Under the pieces are notes generated by a model. It had not been told where the DNA came from. It saw only the letters and a list, made by a program, of their open reading frames with translations, and did not search any database. From NCBI GenBank assembly GCA_051867615.1, contig JBJDYU010000045.1:1-10568 (forward strand): DNA of 10,568 bases, read 5' to 3'. The translations under genes were made by a program, and so were the position numbers. Origin of the DNA: RGIG5472 sp051867615 (GTDB lineage Bacteria; Bacillota; Clostridia; Oscillospirales; Oscillospiraceae). Of the stretch, positions 1 to 6,004 are shown piece by piece (position 1 is the first letter of the stretch; every line of letters starts with the position of its first letter).

Positions 1-83
1 CCCTATCCTTCATCCTTTTTATTCAACTGTCCAACATCTATTGTAATCCTACAGGAGAAAATGGCCGCGGGGGCCGCAGGCTC

Positions 84-112
84 TTGACTTTCCGGTGGGT
101 TTCGACTACAAT
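84..112 (+). promoter_or_regulatory. Sigma-70-type promoter of guaB
   Basis: TTGACT (84-89) and TACAAT (107-112) are separated by exactly 17 nt, close to the housekeeping consensus. Transcription would start near 119, leaving a leader of about 70 nt before the guaB start codon. The 60 nt further upstream hold no convincing gene. Confidence 0.8.
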
Positions 113-138
113 TTAATTCACTACACATATTTTTACAT

Positions 139-164
139 TCCGGCCCCGGAGCGTCCGTGCCGGA
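139..164 (+). promoter_or_regulatory. Leader hairpin upstream of guaB
   Basis: TCCGGC (139-144) pairs with GCCGGA (159-164), and inside it CGGA (147-150) pairs with TCCG (154-157) around a GCG loop, leaving a small internal bulge. No U-run follows, so this is not a terminator. It lies just before the ribosome binding site (AGGAGG, 175-180, 8 nt from the ATG). It could affect mRNA stability or translation. It matches no riboswitch I know. Confidence 0.45.
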
Positions 165-188
165 GAGACTGAACAGGAGGAGATTCCC

Positions 189-1691
189 ATGGCTTTTTAT
201 TACAGCGAGCCGTCTCATACTTTCAGCGAATACCTGCTGGTACCCGGTTACACCTCGGAGGAGTGCATCCCCGCCAACGTGACCTTGAAGACCCCTCTGG
301 TCAAGTTCCGTAAAGGGGAGGAGCCTGCCATCTCCATGAACATCCCCATGGTGTCCGCGGTGATGCAGTCTGTGTCCAACGATACCCTCGCCATCGCGCT
401 CGCGAAGGAGGGCGGCGTCTCCTTTATCTACGGCTCCCAGACCATTGAGAGTCAGGCTGCCATGGTGGCCCGGGTCAAGAGCTACAAGGCCGGCTTCGTC
501 GTCAGCGACTCCAACCTGACGCCGGAGGATACGCTGCAGGACGTGCTGGATCTGGTGGAGCGCAAGGGCCATAACACCATCGCCGTGACGGATGACGGCA
601 GCAGCAACGGCGTGCTGCTGGGCATCATCACCAGCCGCGACTACCGCGTGAGCCGCATGGCTCCGGAGCTGAAGGTAAAGGAGTTCATGACGCCCATCGA
701 GCGCCTGATCACCGCGCCGGACGGCACTACGCTGAAGGAAGCCAACGACATCATCTGGGAGCACAAGCTCAACGCGCTGCCCATCGTCTCCAGGGACGGC
801 CGCCTCTGCTATTTCGTCTTCCGCAAGGACTACAGCGCCCACAAGAGTAATCCCCGGGAGCTGCTGGACGCGGACAAGCGCTACGTGGTGGGCGCGGGCA
901 TCAACAGCCGCGACTACGCCGAGCGCGTACCCGCTCTGGTGGCCGCGGGTGCGGACGTGCTCTGCATCGACTCCTCCGAGGGCTATAGCTGCTGGCAGAA
1001 AAAGACCATCGACTTCATCCGCGAAAAGTACGGCGACACCGTCAAGGTGGGCGCGGGCAACGTGGTGGACCGGGACGGCTTCCTCTTTTTGGCGGAGGCG
1101 GGCGCCGACTTCGTGAAGGTGGGCATCGGCGGCGGCTCCATCTGCATCACCCGTGAGACCAAGGGCATCGGCCGCGGACAGGCCACCGCCCTCATCGACG
1201 TGGTGGCGGCCCGGGACGAGTATTATGAAAAGACCGGCATCTATATCCCCGTCTGCTCCGACGGCGGCATCGTCCACGACTACCACATGACCCTTGCCTT
1301 CGCCATGGGCGCGGACTTCGTCATGCTGGGCCGCTACTTCGCCCGCTTTGACGAGAGCCCCACGGAGAAGCTCTTTGTCAACGGCACCTATGTGAAGGAA
1401 TATTGGGGCGAGGGTTCCAACCGCGCCCGCAACTGGCAGCGCTATGACCTGGGCGGCAAGAACAGTCTGGCCTTTGAGGAGGGTGTGGACTCCTATGTGG
1501 TCTACGCCGGCAGCCTGCACGACAACGTGGAGCAGACCATCTACAAGGTGAAATCCACCATGTGCAACGTGGGCGTGACCAATCTGGCCGACCTGCGGAA
1601 GAACGCCAAGATGACCCTCGTCTCCGCCACCAGTATTGTGGAGGGCGGCTATCACGACGTGACGCTCCGCTCCACCGCCAAATCTCACTAA
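189..1691 (+). CDS. guaB: IMP dehydrogenase (Tritrichomonas-like type)
   Basis: This enzyme oxidises IMP to XMP with NAD+, the committed step of guanine nucleotide synthesis in the cytosol. The 500-residue protein is full length. A TIM barrel is interrupted at about residues 100-225 by a pair of CBS domains (the FMTP and LNALPIV segments are typical). The phosphate-binding GGGS loop is followed by the catalytic Cys319 within SICITRE. Asp261 lies in the NAD-site CIDSSEG motif, and the mobile flap carries the Arg418-Tyr419 dyad in NWQRYDLGG. From memory of the T. foetus enzyme, these residues carry the same numbers there and the sequences match along their whole length, which is unlike the B. 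subtilis/E. coli type. The ATG at 189 has AGGAGG at 175-180. The next gene, an acetyltransferase, starts 15 nt after the stop and probably shares the transcript. The enzyme assignment is firm; the subtype rests on recalled sequence. Confidence 0.96.
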   Translation: MAFYYSEPSHTFSEYLLVPGYTSEECIPANVTLKTPLVKFRKGEEPAISMNIPMVSAVMQSVSNDTLAIALAKEGGVSFIYGSQTIESQAAMVARVKSYKAGFVVSDSNLTPEDTLQDVLDLVERKGHNTIAVTDDGSSNGVLLGIITSRDYRVSRMAPELKVKEFMTPIERLITAPDGTTLKEANDIIWEHKLNALPIVSRDGRLCYFVFRKDYSAHKSNPRELLDADKRYVVGAGINSRDYAERVPALVAAGADVLCIDSSEGYSCWQKKTIDFIREKYGDTVKVGAGNVVDRDGFLFLAEAGADFVKVGIGGGSICITRETKGIGRGQATALIDVVAARDEYYEKTGIYIPVCSDGGIVHDYHMTLAFAMGADFVMLGRYFARFDESPTEKLFVNGTYVKEYWGEGSNRARNWQRYDLGGKNSLAFEEGVDSYVVYAGSLHDNVEQTIYKVKSTMCNVGVTNLADLRKNAKMTLVSATSIVEGGYHDVTLRSTAKSH

Positions 1692-1706
1692 GCGGGGGAG
1701 AAGCCT

Positions 1707-2246
1707 ATGGAGGAGCTGCGTCTGCTTTGTCCCTCCGCCGAATATGCGGACGAGATCGAAGCCTACCGGGAGGAATTTCTCGCCGCCGGCGATTCCATGG
1801 ACGGCTGCGGCTCCCTGCGCCGCCTGCACGCGGCGGAGTGGCTGCGGCAGACGGAGGCGATGTCGAAGCCGGAGACCTGCCCGGAGAACCGGGTGGTCGC
1901 CACGCAGTTTATCTGCGTGCGCCAGCGCGACCGGAAAATCGTCGGCATGATACAGGTGCGGCACTGTTTCAACGCCTACCTCGAAAAATACGGCGGCCAT
2001 ATCGGCTATTCCGTCAGCCCGTCAGAGCGGCGGAAGGGCTGCGCCAAATGGATGCTGAAGAATTGCCTGCCGTACTGCCGGTCCCTGGGGCTCGATAAGG
2101 TGCTTGTGACCTGCATCGATTCCAATGAGGGCAGCCGTCGGACCATTCTGGCTAACGGCGGTGTGTATGAGAGTACCGTGTTCGAGCCGGAGGAGCGCAT
2201 CAATCTGGAGCGCTACTGGGTCGAAACGGCGGCTGAGCCGCGCTGA
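1707..2246 (+). CDS. GNAT-family N-acetyltransferase
   Basis: A 179-residue predicted acetyltransferase that would move an acetyl group from acetyl-CoA to an unknown amine. The GNAT core is visible: a beta-strand pair around RKIVGMIQVRH (about 77-86), then motif A at about 98-116 with HIGYSVSPSERRKG leading into the acetyl-CoA pyrophosphate loop (R109-K-G-C-A113) and helix. The segment DSNEGSRRTILANGG (138-152) corresponds to motif B, and the C-terminal ERYW strand ends the domain. It resembles the COG3981 group of uncharacterised acetyltransferases. There is no signal peptide or membrane segment. A GGGGGAG ribosome site at about 1694-1700 precedes the ATG. It lies 15 nt behind guaB and is followed by a strong terminator, so it is probably the last gene of a two-gene transcript. 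No link to purine metabolism can be read from the sequence. Substrate unknown. Confidence 0.88.
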   Translation: MEELRLLCPSAEYADEIEAYREEFLAAGDSMDGCGSLRRLHAAEWLRQTEAMSKPETCPENRVVATQFICVRQRDRKIVGMIQVRHCFNAYLEKYGGHIGYSVSPSERRKGCAKWMLKNCLPYCRSLGLDKVLVTCIDSNEGSRRTILANGGVYESTVFEPEERINLERYWVETAAEPR

Positions 2247-2255
2247 AAAAGCATT

Positions 2256-2286
2256 AAAAGGAAGGGAGCTTAGCTCCCTTCCTTTT
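2256..2286 (+). terminator. Intrinsic terminator after guaB-GNAT
   Basis: The inverted repeat AAAAGGAAGGGAGCT (2256-2270) and its complement at 2272-2286 form a stem of about 13-15 bp with a very short loop. It is flanked by A-runs on the left and T4 on the right. It begins 10 nt after the acetyltransferase stop codon. Its symmetry suggests it may work in both directions. Confidence 0.85.
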
Positions 2287-2300
2287 CCATATGGCCGCGT

Positions 2301-2332
2301 AAAAAGCCCCACAGGGTTTCCTGTGGGGCTTT
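2301..2332 (-). terminator. Second terminator, stronger U-tract on minus strand
   Basis: AAAGCCCCACAGG (2303-2315) pairs perfectly with 2320-2332 around a GTTT loop, a 13-bp stem. Read on the minus strand it is followed by TTTTT (2301-2305), a better U-tract than the TTT on the plus side. It probably stops transcripts of the minus-strand ABC transporter operon and backs up the first terminator for the plus-strand operon. Confidence 0.75.
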
Positions 2333-2338
2333 GATACT

Positions 2339-2475
2339 GATTTCAAATAAATGCTTTATTTGAAATCCCGCGTGCTTTGCACGCTGGTGGCACACGTACC
2401 GCGTGCCACCACGTCTCATAAAAACCTGACGCGCTTTGCGCTATAAAAAGCTTTCTAAGCTTTTTATCAGGTTTT
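2339..2475. repeat. Convergent intergenic hairpin cluster
   Basis: No gene is present here. Successive perfect inverted repeats fill the stretch: 2339-2351/2355-2367 (13 bp, loop TGC); GCGTGC 2370-2375/GCACGC 2379-2384 (loop TTT); TGGTGGCAC 2385-2393/2403-2411 (9 bp). A compound structure follows. AAAACCTGA (2421-2429) pairs with TCAGGTTTT (2467-2475) and encloses GCGC-TTT-GCGC (2431-2441) and TAAAAAGCTT-TCT-AAGCTTTTTA (2444-2466), giving a three-way junction. The layout resembles mobile intergenic palindromes (REP or MITE-like units). I cannot name a family, and no target-site duplication was identified. Confidence 0.7.
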
Positions 2476-2512
2476 AGTATGATTTGCAGGTCCGGATGCT
2501 GCGCTGCTACGC

Positions 2513-3334
2513 TTACTGCAGGTTCAGCCGCTTCTTCATCATGTACCAGGTGACGAAGTAGAACACGGCGCAGAGGACGACCTCCCAGAGTATTGTACCC
2601 CAGATCGACACCTGCGCGCTGGAAAAGAGGGTGCCGAAGTTGCAGAAGTCCAGCAGAAAGAAATTGTTGTCTGGCTGCACAGCGAAGATCAGCAGGGAGG
2701 TGCCGAGGATCTCCAGCAGGAAATTGAAGCCGAAGAAGAAGGCGAAGGACAGCAGCACCTTATGCTTGTTGAAGCTGTGGCCGGCGGCGATGGAGGCGTA
2801 GACCTCCAGGCAGAAGAAGACCATGCCGATAACGCCGGCCAGCAGCGCCTCCAGCAGCAGGACGATGACCTGCGTCCGGGTGAGGGTTTCCATCTGCCCC
2901 ATGTAGAAGAACGCCTCGTGGAAGAAGTCCAGAAGCTCTGCGTACATATCGCCCGAGAAGGTGGCGAGGATCACCGCCAGGATACAGGCCACAGCCGTGG
3001 CGGCGAACCAGACGATGGCGGTCAGCACCTTGGAGAAGATGAGACTGTGGGTGGAGGTGGGCAGGGTCATCATCAGATAGCCCTGGGGGCCCATGAGGTT
3101 CGTGTGGAAGCGGTTGACCATGATGATGAGGGACATGAGGCTGACCGCGATGATGCCGACGACGAAGGCGAAGATGCTGACGCCGCCCAGGGTGGCAACG
3201 AACCAGTGCTCCGCAGAACCCATGATCCGCATCATGATGTGCGTAAAGACAGCCAGACAGAGAAGCAGCAGGTACAGCGGCAGCATGACCCGGGACGTGG
3301 CCCGGAATTCGTGTTTCAGTAATTTACTCAGCAT
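2513..3334 (-). CDS. ABC-2 type transporter permease
   Basis: A 273-residue integral membrane protein, the membrane half of an ABC transporter whose ATPase is encoded immediately upstream. It opens with a basic cytoplasmic end (KLLKHEFRATSR), as is typical of Firmicute ABC-2 permeases. About six hydrophobic spans follow, near residues 16-36, 49-73, 103-124, 153-178, 190-216 and 246-267. The loop GYLMMTLPTSTHSLI (85-99) matches the conserved MTLP coupling segment of this family. It ends in a basic KKRLNLQ tail. The ATG overlaps the ATPase stop by 7 nt (ATGCTGA), with GGGAGGT (complement of 3341-3347) 6 nt upstream, indicating coupled translation. It is the last gene of the operon, followed by the terminator at 2301-2332. 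The substrate is unknown. YtrA-type context suggests export of antimicrobials or a response to cell-envelope stress. Confidence 0.88.
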   Translation of the reverse strand: MLSKLLKHEFRATSRVMLPLYLLLLCLAVFTHIMMRIMGSAEHWFVATLGGVSIFAFVVGIIAVSLMSLIIMVNRFHTNLMGPQGYLMMTLPTSTHSLIFSKVLTAIVWFAATAVACILAVILATFSGDMYAELLDFFHEAFFYMGQMETLTRTQVIVLLLEALLAGVIGMVFFCLEVYASIAAGHSFNKHKVLLSFAFFFGFNFLLEILGTSLLIFAVQPDNNFFLLDFCNFGTLFSSAQVSIWGTILWEVVLCAVFYFVTWYMMKKRLNLQ

Positions 3335-4023
3335 TTGAATACCTCCCGGAACAGCGCGTCCACCGACATACCCCGGTTTTCCCGGATGTCGTCCACGCTG
3401 GATTGAAGCATGACCCGGCCATTGCGCAGGAAGATGACCTCGTCCAGCACCTGCTCCACGTCGGCGATCAGGTGGGTGGAGATCAGCACCGCGGCCTCGG
3501 GGTTGTAGGAGCTGACGATGGTGTGCAGGATGTAGTCCCGGGTGGCGGGGTCCACGCCACCGATGGGCTCATCCAGCAGGTAGAGCCTGGCCTGGCGGCT
3601 CATGGTGAGGATGAGCTGCAGCTTTTCCCGGGTGCCCTTGCTCATGGCCTTCAGCCGCAGGTCGTGCGGGATCTGCAGGTTCGCCAGCATCTCCTCCGCC
3701 GCGTCCCGGCGGAAATCGGGATAGAAATCCTGAAAGAAGTCCAGCGCCTGCTTGACGCTCATCCAGTCGGGCAGGAAACTCCGGTCCGGCAGGAAGGCGG
3801 TGACGGCGTGGGACGCGGGGCCGGGCAGATTCCCGTCCACCGTGACGCTGCCGCTGGTGGGGGTGAGCAGGCCGGTGGCCAGCTTCAGCAGCGTGGTCTT
3901 GCCGCTGCCGTTGGGACCCAGCAGCCCCACGATGCGGCCCGGCTCAATGGCAAAGCTGACGTCGTCCAGCGCCTGTGTGGCGCCGAAGTGTTTGCTGAGC
4001 TGTTTGCATTCGAGAACACTCAT
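3328..4023 (-). CDS. ABC transporter ATP-binding protein (YtrB/BcrA-like)
   Basis: A 231-residue nucleotide-binding subunit that powers the permease encoded next to it. Walker A is GPNGSGKT (36-43), Walker B is LYLLDEP with Asp151 and catalytic Glu152, and the H-loop histidine is His184 in STH. The signature is SKGTREK (128-134) in place of canonical LSGGQ, a variant I associate with YtrB/BcrA-type exporters. The Q-loop position reads FLPDRS, with Asp80 where glutamine is usual; related export ATPases often show this, so it need not mean loss of activity. The start overlaps the repressor stop by 4 nt (ATGA), with GGAGGAG (complement of 4032-4038) 8 nt upstream. Its length is typical of a stand-alone ATPase of an ABC-2 exporter. 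Confidence 0.93.
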   Translation of the reverse strand: MSVLECKQLSKHFGATQALDDVSFAIEPGRIVGLLGPNGSGKTTLLKLATGLLTPTSGSVTVDGNLPGPASHAVTAFLPDRSFLPDWMSVKQALDFFQDFYPDFRRDAAEEMLANLQIPHDLRLKAMSKGTREKLQLILTMSRQARLYLLDEPIGGVDPATRDYILHTIVSSYNPEAAVLISTHLIADVEQVLDEVIFLRNGRVMLQSSVDDIRENRGMSVDALFREVFKC

Positions 4024-4394
4024 AATTCATTCTCCTCCGTTTCATATGATTCTACCATCGCAACACTTTCTTTTTTGCTGAAACCCAGCAGCCGCATATT
4101 TTTCAAAAAGTCTGAGACCTGTTCGCCGGCCAGCTGCTCCCTGGCCCGGCGGATCAGCGCCTCATCCTCCGTGACAAAGCGGCCTGTGGTGCGGACGCTC
4201 CCCACGAGCCCGATCCGCTCCAGCTCGGCGAAGGCCCGCTGCATGGTGTTGGGGTTGACCCCTGATTGCAGCGCCAGCTCCCGCACAGAGGGAAGACGCT
4301 CGCCCGGCGCGTAGCTGCCGGAGACGATGCCGCGGGTGAGCTGCTCCACCAGCTGGGCGTAGATGGGCTGGTCGCCGCGGAAATTTCCGTTCAT
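4020..4394 (-). CDS. GntR-family repressor, YtrA subfamily
   Basis: A 124-residue transcription factor. The N-terminal winged helix-turn-helix (about 9-75) shows the GntR pattern: PIYAQLVEQLTRGIVSG, then PGERLPSVRELALQSGVNPNT, the recognition-helix region, and the wing ending GRFVTEDE. Only about 50 residues follow, with no UTRA or FCD ligand domain. This short tail defines the YtrA subfamily, which usually controls a neighbouring ABC transporter. Here it is the first gene of a three-gene operon with an ATPase and a permease. AAAGGAGG (complement of 4401-4408) lies 6 nt before the ATG. The promoter just upstream lies within a 34-bp dyad, so it probably represses its own operon. The inducing signal is not visible. 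Confidence 0.92.
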   Translation of the reverse strand: MNGNFRGDQPIYAQLVEQLTRGIVSGSYAPGERLPSVRELALQSGVNPNTMQRAFAELERIGLVGSVRTTGRFVTEDEALIRRAREQLAGEQVSDFLKNMRLLGFSKKESVAMVESYETEENEL

Positions 4395-4408
4395 AAGACA
4401 CCTCCTTT

Positions 4409-4442
4409 GTATTACTGTATTAGGTGATTAATACAATAATAC
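4409..4442. promoter_or_regulatory. 34-bp dyad operator of the GntR/ABC operon
   Basis: A two-part dyad: TGTATTA (4416-4422), 6 nt, TAATACA (4429-4435), extended outwards after a 2-nt mismatch by GTATT (4409-4413) and AATAC (4438-4442). It covers the -10 box (4433-4438) of the minus-strand promoter and reaches up to the ribosome binding site of the repressor gene. Bound repressor would block RNA polymerase. The assignment to the adjacent GntR protein is inferred from position. Confidence 0.75.
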
Positions 4443-4461
4443 ATACGGAGGCTGTTGTCAA
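4433..4461 (-). promoter_or_regulatory. Promoter of the GntR/ABC operon
   Basis: On the minus strand TTGACA (complement of 4456-4461), a 17-nt spacer and TATTGT (complement of 4433-4438) form a good sigma-70-type promoter. The -35 box is perfect, while the -10 box matches in 4 of 6 positions and lies inside the operator dyad. Transcription would start near 4426. Confidence 0.75.
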
Positions 4462-4473
4462 TACTTTCCTCAA

Positions 4474-4523
4474 AAAAATTTTTATAAAAAACAGGACTCC
4501 CGGACAAATGTCCGGGAGTCCTG
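4474..4523 (-). terminator. Terminator of the oxaloacetate decarboxylase operon
   Basis: CAGGACTCCCGGACA (4492-4506) pairs with 4509-4523, a 15-bp stem with a minimal loop. On the minus strand it is followed by TTTTTT (4486-4491, with one interruption) and another T7 further on. It starts 14 nt after the oadA stop codon. It also separates this operon from the GntR promoter just beyond. Confidence 0.93.
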
Positions 4524-4537
4524 CATCAATGGAACGG

Positions 4538-5983
4538 TTAGATGGCGCTGGCGTCCACATACAGCTCGCGCACCGCGTTGGGATCGGCGGGAGTGGCCTT
4601 GGGCGCTTCGGCCTTGGGCGGCTCCTTGGGGCCGTCGCGGTAGGCCAGGAACTTGGGAGCCACCTGGGGGAAAAGGGCCAGGGAGAGGACGTCCTCCTCG
4701 CTCTTGGCGATGTCCTTGAACTCCTCCTTGTACTTCTCCAGCTCCGGCTCCAGCTTGTCGGCGGGGCGGCAGGTGATGACCTCCTCGGGCTTGATGCCGG
4801 CGAGGGCGCGCACTTCCTCGTTGATCTCGCCGGGCACCGCGCCGTATTCGCCGCGGAGCAGGGCCTTGGATTCCTTGGGGAAGGTCTTGTAGCGGCCCAC
4901 CACAATGTTCATCACGGCCTGGGTGCCCACGATCTGGGAGGTGGGGGTCACCAGGGGCGGATAGCCGAAGTCCTTGCGGACGCGGGGGATCTCCGCCAGC
5001 ACGTCGTAGTATTTGTCCTCCTTCCCGGCCTGCTTGAGCTGGGAAATGAGGTTGGAGAGCATACCGCCGGGTACCTGATAGATCAGGGTGTTGGTGTCCA
5101 CGTTCAGCACCTTGGGGTCGAGTGAGCCTGCGTCCTTCAGCCGCTGGGCTACTTTCCGGAAGTGGGCGGCCGCGTCGCTCATCTTCTCAAGCGACAGTCC
5201 GGTGTCCCGCACCGTGCCCTGCAGCGTGGCCACAAGGGCCTCCGTGGCGGGCTGGGCGGTGCCGTTGGCGAGAGGGGAGAGGGCGGTGTCCACGATGTCT
5301 ACGCCCGCGTAGGCGGCCATGAGGTACACCATGTCGCCGGTGCCGGTGGTGTTGTGGGTGTGCAGGTGGATGGGGATGGAGACGGTCTCCTTCAGGCGCT
5401 TGACCAGAGAGTATGCGTCCATGGGCAGCAGCAGGTTCGCCATGTCCTTGATGCAGATGGCGCTGGCGCCCATCTGCTCCAGCTCCTTCGCCAGCTTCAC
5501 GAAGTAGTCCTCGTTGTGGATGGGAGAGACGGTGTAGGACATGGTGGCCTCCACCTCGCCGCCGTACTTGCGGGTGGACTTGATGGCCTGCTCCAGATTG
5601 CGCACGTCGTTCAGCGCGTCGAAGATGCGGATGATGTCGATGCCGTTTTCAATGGACTTGCGGCAGAAGGCGTCCACCACGTCGTCCGCGTAATGTTTGT
5701 AGCCGAGAATATTCTGGCCGCGGAAGAGCATCTGCAGTTTCGTGTGCTTCACGTGCCTGCGGATGGTGCGGAGCCTTTCCCACGGGTCCTCGTTGAGGAA
5801 GCGCATACAGGAGTCGAAGGTGGCGCCGCCCCAGCACTCCAGGGAGTAGTAGCCGATAGAATCCAGCGTTTCCAGCGCAGGGAGCATATCCTCAATGGTC
5901 ATGCGGGTGGCAGCCTGGGACTGGTGCGCGTCGCGCAGGATGGTATCGGTGATGAGCAAAGGCTTCTGAGACAAAAATTCCAT
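4538..5983 (-). CDS. oadA: Oxaloacetate decarboxylase alpha subunit (carboxyltransferase)
   Basis: This subunit transfers CO2 from oxaloacetate to biotin, giving pyruvate. The 481 residues comprise an HMGL-like TIM barrel (about 1-300) and the conserved PYC/OADA domain (about 310-460). Metal and active-site residues are visible: Asp18 in DTILRDAHQS, Lys179 in ICIKDMAN (the lysine carboxylated in the family), and His208 and His210 in HLHTHNT. Each is offset by one from the Vibrio cholerae numbering I recall. The protein stops after a short Pro/Ala/Lys-rich stretch (DGPKEPPKAEAPKA) and VDASAI, and it lacks the C-terminal biotinyl domain of classical OadA. The biotin carrier is a separate gene in the same operon. 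AGGAGGT (complement of 5990-5996) precedes the ATG; the gap to oadB is 21 nt. Pyruvate carboxylase subunit B is the alternative name, but the Na+-pump neighbours favour the decarboxylase. Confidence 0.94.
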   Translation of the reverse strand: MEFLSQKPLLITDTILRDAHQSQAATRMTIEDMLPALETLDSIGYYSLECWGGATFDSCMRFLNEDPWERLRTIRRHVKHTKLQMLFRGQNILGYKHYADDVVDAFCRKSIENGIDIIRIFDALNDVRNLEQAIKSTRKYGGEVEATMSYTVSPIHNEDYFVKLAKELEQMGASAICIKDMANLLLPMDAYSLVKRLKETVSIPIHLHTHNTTGTGDMVYLMAAYAGVDIVDTALSPLANGTAQPATEALVATLQGTVRDTGLSLEKMSDAAAHFRKVAQRLKDAGSLDPKVLNVDTNTLIYQVPGGMLSNLISQLKQAGKEDKYYDVLAEIPRVRKDFGYPPLVTPTSQIVGTQAVMNIVVGRYKTFPKESKALLRGEYGAVPGEINEEVRALAGIKPEEVITCRPADKLEPELEKYKEEFKDIAKSEEDVLSLALFPQVAPKFLAYRDGPKEPPKAEAPKATPADPNAVRELYVDASAI

Positions 5984-6004
5984 TTCGGGACCTCCTAATG
6001 TGGA

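Noticed and set aside
3..2000. A 665-codon open frame on the minus strand across guaB and the acetyltransferase
   Set aside because: It is antisense to a clearly recognised IMP dehydrogenase. Long antisense frames are common opposite GC-rich genes, and its composition (many His, Gly, Ala, Val, Asp) is typical of such shadows.
2339..2475. Possible CRISPR array in the repeat-rich gap
   Set aside because: The repeats are inverted, differ from one another and have no regular spacers.
3403..4314. A 303-codon plus-strand frame opposite the ABC ATPase and repressor
   Set aside because: The minus-strand genes show Walker motifs and a GntR domain and overlap like an operon; this frame has no motif.
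5162..5998. A 278-codon plus-strand frame opposite oadA
   Set aside because: Antisense shadow of the recognised carboxyltransferase, with no domain of its own.
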